6,477 bases of DNA from Sulfurimonas sp. (GTDB taxonomy: Bacteria > Campylobacterota > Campylobacteria > Campylobacterales > Sulfurimonadaceae): positions 1-6,477 of the forward strand of contig NVXO02000011.1 of the NCBI GenBank assembly GCA_002733945.2. The letters are read 5' to 3'. The position numbers and the translations under genes were made by a program. Below the pieces are notes generated by a model that made no database searches, had not been told where the DNA came from, and worked only from the letters and a program-made list of their open reading frames with translations. Below are positions 1-5,852 of the stretch, piece by piece. Positions within the stretch are counted from its first letter, which is position 1. The number at the start of each line of letters is the position of its first letter.

Positions 1-88
1 GGTCCCATTCCGAACCCAGAAGCTAAGCCCCTCTTCGCTGATAATACTTATCCTTTCAGGATTGGAAACGTAGGTCGTTGCCTAGTTA
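1..88 (+). rRNA. rrf: 5S ribosomal RNA, 3' part (5' end outside window)
   Basis: The window opens inside a 5S rRNA. The stretch CCGAACCCAGAAGCTAAG is the highly conserved loop B/helix III region of bacterial 5S. It is followed by the variable helix IV/V region and then GGAAACGTAGGTCGTTGCC, which matches the 3' strand leading into helix I (compare GGGAACTGCCAGGC in E. coli). By alignment with E. coli 5S, roughly the first 30 nucleotides lie off the left edge. The exact 3' end is uncertain by a few bases (about 85-90), because helix I cannot be paired without its 5' strand. It is probably the last gene of an rRNA operon transcribed into the window. I see no clear hairpin terminator after it, only T-rich sequence. 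Confidence 0.93.
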
Positions 89-340
89 GTTGTTTACTTT
101 TATTCCCCTTACTTTCTTTATTGAACATTTTATAACTTAACTTAATATTTTTACTTTTAGTTTACATTTCTGCTGTATAATACGGAATGTTACATATATT
201 CACAGTTCTATAAATTTAACTAATTTCATTTCATTTTCTTTTTTAACTATTCCCCTTCTTTTGGTACTTTACAGACATTTTTTCTCATATATAAGCATTT
301 GATTTATATTACTTTAAGTTTAAATTCAAAATAACTCTCT
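89..340. other. AT-rich intergenic spacer, no gene seen
   Basis: This spacer between the 5S rRNA and the FadL-like gene is very AT-rich, with many T-runs on the + strand. I find no open reading frame with a ribosome binding site, no tRNA and no strong hairpin. A TATAAT hexamer lies at 176-181 without a convincing -35 partner. The 10-mer TATTCCCCTT occurs at 101-110 and again at 249-258, probably by chance in such biased sequence. The T-rich stretch just after the 5S may serve as the end of the rRNA operon, but without a stem I cannot call a terminator. Confidence 0.6.
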
Positions 341-346
341 TATAAT
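319..346 (+). promoter_or_regulatory. Probable sigma-70 promoter of the FadL-like gene
   Basis: A perfect -10 hexamer TATAAT lies at 341-346. The only -35 candidate at usual spacing is TTTAAA at 319-324 (16-base spacer), which is weak. Poorly conserved -35 boxes with AT-rich upstream tracts are usual for housekeeping promoters in epsilonproteobacteria. The predicted transcript would start near 353 and carry a leader of about 50 bases before the ATG at 404. Confidence 0.55.
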
Positions 347-403
347 GGGTGCAGTCGGAATAAACAAAGTCTATTTCCATAACAAACACTCTGAGGAGAG
401 AAA

Positions 404-1636
404 ATGAAGAATACAATTAAATTAGCAGTAGTAGCTGCATTAGCTTTAGGTGCTACATCAGCATTCGCAACTAACGGTGATGTTATGATCGGTCAAGGTG
501 CTAAGTCACGTGCAATGGGTGGTGTTGGTATTGCTAAAAGTTTTGGTGCTGAATCAGGTTTAGTGAATCCTGCTAATATTAGTTCTGTTGAGAAGTCTGA
601 AGCGACTTTAGTTATTACTGCTTTTGCTCCAAATGTTTCTTTTGATGGTCCAACACAAATGGGTTCAACAGGTTACCAAGATTCATCTGCTAATTTTAGT
701 GTTATCCCTGAAATAGCATATGCAACTAGATTAACTGATAGAGCAGTTGTTGGCTTATCTATGAGTGGTACTGCAGGTATGGGTACTGATTATGATAGTA
801 AAACTGGAACATCTAATAATGGTTCAGCAAGAATGAAAACAGCTCTTTCATTATTAAAAGTTGCTGTTCCTGTTTCTTATACTGTTGGCGGATTTACAGC
901 TGGTATCGCAGGTGTATTACAATATGGTTCTTTACAATTGAGTCATCAATATGGAGCTGGATTTGCTAACTTTAGAAATAATGGTGCTTCAACTGATATT
1001 GGTTATGGTTTAGAAATTGGTGCTGCTTATACAACAGGTGGATTAACTCTTGGTGCAGTGTATAAATCTAAGATTGGAATGACTTATGACAATACTATAG
1101 GTCAATCATTAGTAGACTTTGGTGTATCTGGAGCAATTACATCAGGTGACAATCTTGATCAACCTGAAGAGCGAGGTGTAGGTATCTCTTATTCTATGGG
1201 TGCTAATACAATCTCTGCAGATTATAAAAATATTGCATGGGGTGATGCGGCTGGTTATGCTGACTTTGGTTGGGAGAATCAAGATGTATATGCTGTTGGT
1301 TATGAATATGCAGCTGATAGTTTTGCAGTTCGTTTAGGTTATAACTATGCTAAATCTCCAATTGTAGAGCAGGCTGATACATATGTTGGTGGAGTCACTA
1401 ACTTTTTTAACCTATCTGGATTCCCGGGAATAGTTGAGACACATTATACAGTTGGTGGTGGATATAATATTTCTGATGCATTAAGTTTAGATGGTTCATT
1501 TATTTATGTTCCAGAAGCAACTGCTTCATACAATACTACTACATTTACAACTGCTGTTGGTGGTACTGGAACTTCATCAGCAAATGTTAAACACTCTCAA
1601 ATGGCTTTAACAATCGCTGGAACTTATAAGTTCTAG
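404..1636 (+). CDS. FadL/OmpP1-family outer-membrane channel for hydrophobic compounds
   Basis: The 410-residue product is an outer-membrane beta-barrel of the FadL/OmpP1/TodX family (Toluene_X), which brings hydrophobic molecules such as long-chain fatty acids or aromatics across the outer membrane. A Sec signal peptide covers residues 1-22 (basic KNTIK, hydrophobic core, SAFA cleavage site). The mature protein starts TNG and continues with the family's N-terminal hatch signature: GQGAKSRAMGGVGIA (30-44), then NPA (55-57). The rest alternates short hydrophobic strands with Gly/Asn/Asp-rich loops and ends in AGTYKF, with the terminal Phe typical of outer-membrane barrels. Length is normal for the family. 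The start is supported by GAGGAG at 393-398, five bases before the ATG. It appears to be transcribed alone, with its own promoter and a hairpin after the stop. Substrate is not determinable; in a likely sulfur-oxidising autotroph it need not be a fatty acid. The specific name fadL is not justified. Confidence 0.9.
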   Translation: MKNTIKLAVVAALALGATSAFATNGDVMIGQGAKSRAMGGVGIAKSFGAESGLVNPANISSVEKSEATLVITAFAPNVSFDGPTQMGSTGYQDSSANFSVIPEIAYATRLTDRAVVGLSMSGTAGMGTDYDSKTGTSNNGSARMKTALSLLKVAVPVSYTVGGFTAGIAGVLQYGSLQLSHQYGAGFANFRNNGASTDIGYGLEIGAAYTTGGLTLGAVYKSKIGMTYDNTIGQSLVDFGVSGAITSGDNLDQPEERGVGISYSMGANTISADYKNIAWGDAAGYADFGWENQDVYAVGYEYAADSFAVRLGYNYAKSPIVEQADTYVGGVTNFFNLSGFPGIVETHYTVGGGYNISDALSLDGSFIYVPEATASYNTTTFTTAVGGTGTSSANVKHSQMALTIAGTYKF

Positions 1637-1661
1637 TCAAAAAGAAATTCTACTTTTTTTT

Positions 1662-1692
1662 AGTGCCGTCAGTTCTGACGGTACTTCCCTTT
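1662..1692 (+). terminator. Hairpin after the FadL-like gene, probable terminator
   Basis: AGTGCCGTCAG (1662-1672) pairs with CTGACGGTACT (1675-1685) in an 11-base stem with one G-T wobble. The apparent two-base loop probably opens to GTTC. It lies 25 bases after the stop codon. The downstream tail is TTCCCTTTT, a poor U-tract, so termination may be weak or the stem may mainly protect the mRNA 3' end. A stronger T-run sits just before the stem (1653-1661), where it would not help + strand termination. Confidence 0.65.
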
Positions 1693-1754
1693 TACGCAAC
1701 TACCTTTATTATTTAGCCAATCTTATAAAATATAATCTATTTCACAATAATTTA

Positions 1755-1763
1755 TGCTAGAAT
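1755..1763 (+). promoter_or_regulatory. Probable extended -10 promoter of the exported-protein operon
   Basis: TGCTAGAAT at 1755-1763 is an extended -10 element (TGn followed by TAGAAT) and has no clear -35 box. Transcription would start near 1770, giving a leader of about 39 bases. An alternative -10 is TATAAT at 1731-1736, also without a recognisable -35. Either would drive the three genes that begin at 1809. Confidence 0.45.
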
Positions 1764-1772
1764 TTAGGTAGT

Positions 1773-1792
1773 AAACAAACAAACAAATAAAT
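1773..1792 (+). repeat. Short tetranucleotide repeat in the operon leader
   Basis: Three copies of AAAC (1773-1784) are followed directly by two copies of AAAT (1785-1792). They lie between the predicted promoter and the ribosome binding site (AAGGA, 1798-1802) of the gene at 1809. The copy number is low. It would make an unstructured A-rich leader, which favours translation initiation. Confidence 0.6.
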
Positions 1793-1808
1793 AACATAAG
1801 GAAATAAT

Positions 1809-2798
1809 ATGATTAAAAAAATCATTACATCTACACTACTGCTTTCTCTTAGTGTATCAATAGCACTAGCGCAACCTGCATCACGTTTTAATGTGATAGA
1901 TGGTGACCAAGAAGAAAAATACGAAAAAGAGTTTCTTCCTACATTAGAAGATGCAACAGGATTTTCTCTTTCAGATCCACATGAAAAGATAAATGATGCT
2001 TACTCTAAGCGTTATGGTAACCCTGAAGATCCTGACTATGATAAAGCTTGGACTACAAACTTAGACAACCTTGGTTTTTTCTCTATCTCTAATGATGTAG
2101 CTCTGTATCCGATTCTTAAAACATCTCCTCAAGCAGCTGGATTTCAGCCTTTTAATCTTCTGATTTATAAAAAAATTGCTGAAGATAAAACATATATAGG
2201 TCATATTGACCCAAATACTATGCTAAACATTACAGGTGTTACAAATGAAGCAGATAGAGCTGCATATGTGAAAATGTATGAGCCTTTAGATGCATATGTA
2301 ACTAAAGAGTTTGGCGGAGAAATAATTACAACTGAGTTTACTAAACTTCCTGCACAACCTATGATGACTTTTGAGTTCCCAGTTGATAGAAGTGGTGATG
2401 TTGTAGAGTGGGCTGAAGAGTTTCAAGAAGGATTAGAAGCTGCATTTGAAGACAAGAAGTATATCATTGCTGGTTTTAAAAACTTTAAAGAGACATATGA
2501 AGATGATCTTGAGATGGAGTTTAGCGAGTATGACCAGTTCTTCGTTTATGGTTTATGTCACTTTACATTCTCTTACAATGTGTTTAATAAAGGTCGTCCT
2601 GATGCTGGAGTATTTGCTCCATGTGCTATGTATTTTTACATAAAAGAAGGAAGTAATACTATGGTTGTGGGTATGCCTCGTCTGTCTGTTTGGGCTTCTG
2701 TGATGGAACTTAAAGATCCTGCAAAAATCAAATGGACTGAGACTATCGACAATGAAATTATTGAAATTATGAAAAGCTTAGGAGCAAAGGAAATATGA
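1809..2798 (+). CDS. Exported protein with two DUF302-like domains, second with a Cys pair
   Basis: This 329-residue protein carries a Sec signal peptide (residues 1-21, cleavage at ALA/QP), so it is probably periplasmic. No membrane segment follows. I recognise two related domains. The second (about 198-325) has the DUF302 pattern: a strand with FFVYGLCH (244-251), then DAGVFAPC (265-272), a Y-x-Y strand, a GMP turn (288-290) and an amphipathic C-terminal helix. The first (about 45-165) repeats the pattern: FFSIS (90-94), PQAAGFQPF (107-115), LLIY (117-120) and IDP (133-135). The first repeat lacks both cysteines: C272 aligns with F115, and C250 with about D96. DUF302 is a small alpha/beta domain of unknown biochemical role. 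The gene heads a three-gene operon and overlaps the next gene by four bases (ATGA). AAGGA at 1798-1802 supports the start. The family call is from pattern memory and is less sure than the export call. Confidence 0.72.
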   Translation: MIKKIITSTLLLSLSVSIALAQPASRFNVIDGDQEEKYEKEFLPTLEDATGFSLSDPHEKINDAYSKRYGNPEDPDYDKAWTTNLDNLGFFSISNDVALYPILKTSPQAAGFQPFNLLIYKKIAEDKTYIGHIDPNTMLNITGVTNEADRAAYVKMYEPLDAYVTKEFGGEIITTEFTKLPAQPMMTFEFPVDRSGDVVEWAEEFQEGLEAAFEDKKYIIAGFKNFKETYEDDLEMEFSEYDQFFVYGLCHFTFSYNVFNKGRPDAGVFAPCAMYFYIKEGSNTMVVGMPRLSVWASVMELKDPAKIKWTETIDNEIIEIMKSLGAKEI

Positions 2799-3703
2799 AA
2801 AAATTAATAGCAGTAGTTTTATCTGTAATGATAGCTACAGTTGTATCTGTTAGTGCAAATGAATTCCTTCCATATAACCCACAAGATGCAGTTGGTGTAG
2901 CAGCATTTACAAAAAAAGAAGTAGCTAAAGAAGTTACTAAAACTGGTTTAGAAGGTACTAAAATAAATACTTACTTGGTAGGTGAGTATATGGATGTAAA
3001 AACAGCAGAAGATACACTAAAAGCTGCTGGTTTTGAGGTAGTTGCTAATTATAAGTCTGTTAAAAAAGGTACTACTATTGTATTTACTGATGCTGCCCTA
3101 AAAGCAGAAGCTGCAAAACCTAGTCGTTCAAATATCGCTGTTATGCGTCTATTTGTGGATGAGCAAGAAAAAATGATTAGTATTACTAATCCTGTTTATT
3201 TTGGTAAAGCATTTATGCAAGAAGAGTATAACCATGTTATCTTTAATGCTGAATTAGAAAAAATCAATCAAGCGTTTCCTGGTCTTAGTAGATCAAAAGA
3301 TGCATGGGACTTTGATGGTTTAGCTAGTTACCACTTTATGATTAGTATGCCTTATTACAAGGATGTTGATATTGTAGGTAAAGGGACAAACGAAGAACTT
3401 TTAGCAAAAGTAAAGTCTCATAAAAAAGGCAAAGGTTTTATCTTTGAACTTAAACTCTCAGAAACTAGTACTTTAGTTGGATATGCTCTTAGTAAAAGAA
3501 CAAGTAAATTTGTGAAGAAGATTGGTCGTGCAAATGCAGGAATCCTTCCTTACTGTTTTACAATTGAAAATGGTCAAGCTACTGCTCTTAGTGCAAAGTA
3601 CTATATTGCTATCTCTTATCCACTTCTTGATATGAACGGTTTTATGGGAATTATGACTATACCTGGCGCAGTTATAAAAGACTACGAAAAAGTTTTTAAA
3701 TAA
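2795..3703 (+). CDS. Exported DUF302-like protein, paralogue of the next gene, with N-terminal extension
   Basis: A signal peptide (residues 1-21, VSA/NE) indicates periplasmic export. The body (57-302) aligns without gaps to residues 23-268 of the following gene product, about 60% identical by hand count (148 of 246). Conserved blocks include KAFMQEEYN (138-146), YHFMISMPYY (179-188), LVGY (227-230) and KFVKKIGRAN (238-247). Residues 22-56, rich in Lys, Val and Glu, have no counterpart in the paralogue. The protein seems internally duplicated: R-x-N-x-A-V-M at 111-117 and R-x-N-x-G-I-L at 245-251 each begin a strand that leads to a second strand ending in a Pro (NP at 132-133, YP at 275-276). 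Both halves resemble the DUF302 layout, the N-terminal half more clearly (DVKTAEDTLKAAGFEVVANY, 67-86). Function is unknown. The ATG overlaps the upstream stop by four bases and has AAGGAA just before it, so it is probably translationally coupled. Confidence 0.75.
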   Translation: MKKLIAVVLSVMIATVVSVSANEFLPYNPQDAVGVAAFTKKEVAKEVTKTGLEGTKINTYLVGEYMDVKTAEDTLKAAGFEVVANYKSVKKGTTIVFTDAALKAEAAKPSRSNIAVMRLFVDEQEKMISITNPVYFGKAFMQEEYNHVIFNAELEKINQAFPGLSRSKDAWDFDGLASYHFMISMPYYKDVDIVGKGTNEELLAKVKSHKKGKGFIFELKLSETSTLVGYALSKRTSKFVKKIGRANAGILPYCFTIENGQATALSAKYYIAISYPLLDMNGFMGIMTIPGAVIKDYEKVFK

Positions 3704-4509
3704 TGATAAAACTAGTTATTGCTTTTTGTATACTACTTATGAATGTGAGCAGTATACATGCTAAAGATATTAGTACTTACCTCATTGGTGAGTATGTCGA
3801 TGTAGCTAGTGCAAAAGAGAAACTGCTTAAGGCTGGTTTTGAAGTGATAGCCGAGTATAAAAGTGTTAAAGATGGTATAACTATCATTTTTACTAACGAA
3901 GCTTTAAAGTTAGAGGCTAGTAAACCTAAGCGTGCAAATGCTGCTATTTTACGACTCTTTATTGATAACAAAGAGAAGATGATTAGTTTTACTAATCCTA
4001 TTTACTTCGGAAAAGCCTTTATGCAAGATGAGTATAATGCAAAAGTTTATGAAGAGGCATTAGCTTCGATAAGTAGTTCATTTACTTCTCTTAAGGATTC
4101 AGTTGATAAGTTAGATGAAGATGATATAGAAGCTTACCACTTTATGATAGGCATGCCTTATTATGAAGATGTAGATGAACTAGGCAAGGACAGTACTTCA
4201 GAGCTTCTTGTCAAGGTACAAAATTACAAAAAAGGTAAGTTTGTTCTTTTTACTCTTAAACTGAGCAATGATAGTTATTTAGTAGGATATGATTTAAGTA
4301 AACGTACGAAGAAATTTGTGAAAAAAATTGGACGTGCCAATGGAGCTGTTTTACCGTATGTGATTAGCATTGAAAATGGTTTAGCATCATCTCTAGAAGC
4401 GAAGTACTATCTTGCAGTTAGTTATCCACTTTTAACTATGACAGAGTTTACAACTATTGCAACTATTCCTGGTGCAATAAAGAAAGATTTATCAAAACCT
4501 TTTAAGTAA
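3703..4509 (+). CDS. Exported DUF302-like protein, second paralogue
   Basis: The 268-residue product has a signal peptide (residues 1-20, IHA/KD), giving a mature protein of about 248 residues. It is the shorter sister of the preceding gene product: the whole mature region aligns without gaps, with about 60% identity. Shared blocks are YFGKAFMQDEYN (101-112), AYHFMIGMPYY (144-154), LVGYDLSKRT (193-202) and KFVKKIGRAN (204-213). The least conserved part is the link between the two halves (about 113-143). Like its sister, it looks like two DUF302-like halves. It has no cysteine in the mature region, so a cysteine-based chemistry shared with the first operon protein is unlikely. The ATG shares one base with the upstream TAA stop (TAATG) and no Shine-Dalgarno is visible before it, so translation very likely depends on ribosomes finishing the upstream gene. 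A hairpin terminator follows. Tandem duplication is the simplest origin of the pair. Confidence 0.75.
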   Translation: MIKLVIAFCILLMNVSSIHAKDISTYLIGEYVDVASAKEKLLKAGFEVIAEYKSVKDGITIIFTNEALKLEASKPKRANAAILRLFIDNKEKMISFTNPIYFGKAFMQDEYNAKVYEEALASISSSFTSLKDSVDKLDEDDIEAYHFMIGMPYYEDVDELGKDSTSELLVKVQNYKKGKFVLFTLKLSNDSYLVGYDLSKRTKKFVKKIGRANGAVLPYVISIENGLASSLEAKYYLAVSYPLLTMTEFTTIATIPGAIKKDLSKPFK

Positions 4510-4523
4510 GTTGTTCTGATTTT

Positions 4524-4552
4524 TGGATTTAGGCTTTTGCCTAAACCATTTT
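4524..4552 (+). terminator. Rho-independent terminator of the three-gene operon
   Basis: TTTAGGC (4528-4534) and GCCTAAA (4539-4545) form a perfect seven-base stem around a TTTT loop. TGG (4524-4526) and CCA (4546-4548) extend it past a bulged A, and TTTT follows at 4549-4552. The U-tract lies on the + strand side only, so it ends the operon arriving from the left. Its right arm includes the stop codon and the last codon of the convergent purM gene. Confidence 0.75.
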
Positions 4553-5539
4553 AGCTTCGCGCTTACCCTCTTTGATCTCACCTATGAGATAAGATCCTTC
4601 AGCTTTTTTAAGTATGCTATCAACATTTTTATCTTCTACTACGAGTATCATTCCGACACCCATATTAAAAGCTCTAAACATCTCTGAACGCTCTACATGT
4701 TCACTCATTAACTCAAAGATAGGAAGAACACGAATATCTGCTTCTTTTACTTCAGCCATAAGGTTCTCAGGAAGTACACGTGGTAAGTTCTCAACGATAC
4801 CACCACCTGTGATGTGTGCCATAGCTACTATCTCATTTTTTAACTCTTTAAACATCTTTACATAAATAGTTGTTGGCTCAAGTAGGACTTCTATAAGAGG
4901 TCTACCATTAAAGTCTTCATCAAATGTTTTGTTCATTTTTTCAAAAAGTACTTTTCTAGCTAAAGAAAAACCGTTAGAGTGAAGACCTGAGCTTGGAAGT
5001 GCTATGAGTTTATGCCCAGCTCTTACAAGAGAGACTCTATCCATTTCTGATTTTTCGCACACACCGACTGCAAAACCTGCTAAGTCATAGTCATCTTCTG
5101 AGTACATACCAGGCATTTCTGCTGTCTCTCCACCTATTAGGGCACATTCACTGCGTTTACAGCCTTCTGCTATTCCTGCTACAACATTTGTTGCATTTAC
5201 AACATCGAGTTTACCCGTTGCGTAATAATCTAAAAAGAAAGAAGGTGTTCCAAAGTTACAGAGTAAATCATTTACACACATAGCTACTAGGTCAATACCA
5301 ACAGTATTGTGAATTCCGCTGTCAATAGCGAGTTTTAACTTTGTACCTACACCATCAGTTGCTGCAAGCATAACAGGCTCTTTAAAACCAGTTGGAAGCT
5401 CAAATGCACCTGCAAATGAACCAATACCACCCATAACACCTGGAATTCTTGTTGCTTTTACTAAAGGTTTGATGTTTTCAACGAAACTTGCACCGGCATC
5501 TATATCAACACCTGCATCTTTATAACTAATTTGACTCAT
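4541..5539 (-). CDS. purM: Phosphoribosylformylglycinamidine cyclo-ligase (AIR synthetase)
   Basis: PurM closes the imidazole ring in de novo purine synthesis: FGAM plus ATP gives AIR, ADP and phosphate, in the cytoplasm. All family signatures are present in the 332-residue product: YKDAGVDIDAG (6-16), ATDGVGTKL (60-68), GIDLVAMCVND (81-91), GGETAEMPGMY (136-146), SSGLHSNGFSL (183-193), HITGGGIVENLPR (242-254) and FNMGVGM (291-297). Length is normal and the gene looks intact. The start is placed at the ATG reading MSQISYKDAG. The frame stays open 13 codons further to an ATG at 5578, but that would add a Lys-rich stretch absent from the family and lengthen the overlap with the upstream gene. 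As placed, purM overlaps the end of the small membrane-protein gene by 14 bases and is probably cotranscribed with it. The region before the start has only a weak purine-rich GAAGAAGAGA as ribosome binding site, consistent with coupling. Confidence 0.97.
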   Translation of the reverse strand: MSQISYKDAGVDIDAGASFVENIKPLVKATRIPGVMGGIGSFAGAFELPTGFKEPVMLAATDGVGTKLKLAIDSGIHNTVGIDLVAMCVNDLLCNFGTPSFFLDYYATGKLDVVNATNVVAGIAEGCKRSECALIGGETAEMPGMYSEDDYDLAGFAVGVCEKSEMDRVSLVRAGHKLIALPSSGLHSNGFSLARKVLFEKMNKTFDEDFNGRPLIEVLLEPTTIYVKMFKELKNEIVAMAHITGGGIVENLPRVLPENLMAEVKEADIRVLPIFELMSEHVERSEMFRAFNMGVGMILVVEDKNVDSILKKAEGSYLIGEIKEGKREAKMV

Positions 5540-5747
5540 TTTTTGTCTCTTCTTCTTTTTTATTTTTTGGTAAATCACATTTTTTTGTTATCATACAAAG
5601 AGGGCAAAATTTTGTAAATCCTGCAATTAAAGGAATAATACCTAAATAGAACCAAGCATTTCCAGTTATAATACCTATTGCTATTAGTGCAACACCAATT
5701 GCGATACGAAATTTACTACAAAATGATTTGACTTTGTTATAATCCAT
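5526..5747 (-). CDS. Small two-helix membrane protein, DUF2892 (YgaP-like transmembrane domain)
   Basis: This 73-residue protein fits the DUF2892 family: a short cytoplasmic N-terminus, a helix at about 14-28 (FRIAIGVALIAIGII), a turn with GNAW, a second helix at about 32-46, and the signature FCPLC (47-51). Many family members have FCPLY here; this one has a CxxC (C48, C51) plus C57 and C10. A charged, Lys/Glu-rich tail (59-73) follows. It is probably an inner-membrane protein of unknown function. A good ribosome binding site, TAAAGG (complement of 5755-5760), lies seven bases before the ATG. It is the first gene before purM on this strand. No purine-related role is known, so its pairing with purM is probably only transcriptional. 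Confidence 0.85.
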   Translation of the reverse strand: MDYNKVKSFCSKFRIAIGVALIAIGIITGNAWFYLGIIPLIAGFTKFCPLCMITKKCDLPKNKKEEETKNESN

Positions 5748-5781
5748 TGAAATACCTTTATGTTTTTATAAATATTTCGTA

Positions 5782-5787
5782 ATTATA
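5782..5787 (-). promoter_or_regulatory. Probable -10 box for the DUF2892-purM transcript
   Basis: On the - strand a perfect TATAAT reads from 5787 to 5782, placing a transcript start near 5775 and a leader of about 28 bases before the ATG at 5747. No clear -35 box is seen at 17 bases spacing. The gap of 105 bases between the divergent genes must hold both promoters. Confidence 0.5.
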
Positions 5788-5819
5788 TCTATATTAAGTA
5801 AAATTAATCCAAAAGTGGA

Positions 5820-5825
5820 TAAAAT
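5820..5825 (+). promoter_or_regulatory. Possible -10 box for the SpeE-like gene and coaE
   Basis: TAAAAT at 5820-5825 (within GTGGATAAAAT) is the best -10 match upstream of the gene at 5853. It would give a start near 5832 and a leader of about 20 bases. The ribosome binding site AAGGA at 5839-5843 lies nine bases before the ATG. No convincing -35 box was found. Confidence 0.4.
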
Positions 5826-5852
5826 CGCACTAATAAATAAGGAATAATTAAT

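Noticed and set aside
89..125. Terminator directly after the 5S rRNA
   Set aside because: T-runs are present but I could not build a stable stem before them, so no terminator is called.
176..181. TATAAT in the 5S to FadL-like spacer, possible promoter of a small RNA
   Set aside because: No -35 at normal spacing, no structured downstream sequence and no terminator before 340. Such hexamers are expected by chance in this AT content.
101..258. Direct repeat TATTCCCCTT at 101-110 and 249-258
   Set aside because: It is only ten bases within T-rich low-complexity DNA, with no third copy or symmetry to suggest a binding site.
2446..2643. Open frame of 65 codons on the + strand
   Set aside because: It lies wholly inside the first DUF302-like gene in another frame, without a ribosome binding site or recognisable product.
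3777..3971. Open frame of 64 codons on the - strand
   Set aside because: It is antisense to the third operon gene, whose paralogue supports the + strand reading. It shows no start signal or family resemblance.
4614..4865. Open frame of 83 codons on the + strand
   Set aside because: It is antisense to purM, which is unambiguous.
5540..5578. Upstream ATG that would extend purM by 13 residues
   Set aside because: The added residues are Lys-rich low complexity absent from PurM proteins, and the MSQISYKDAG start fits the family length.
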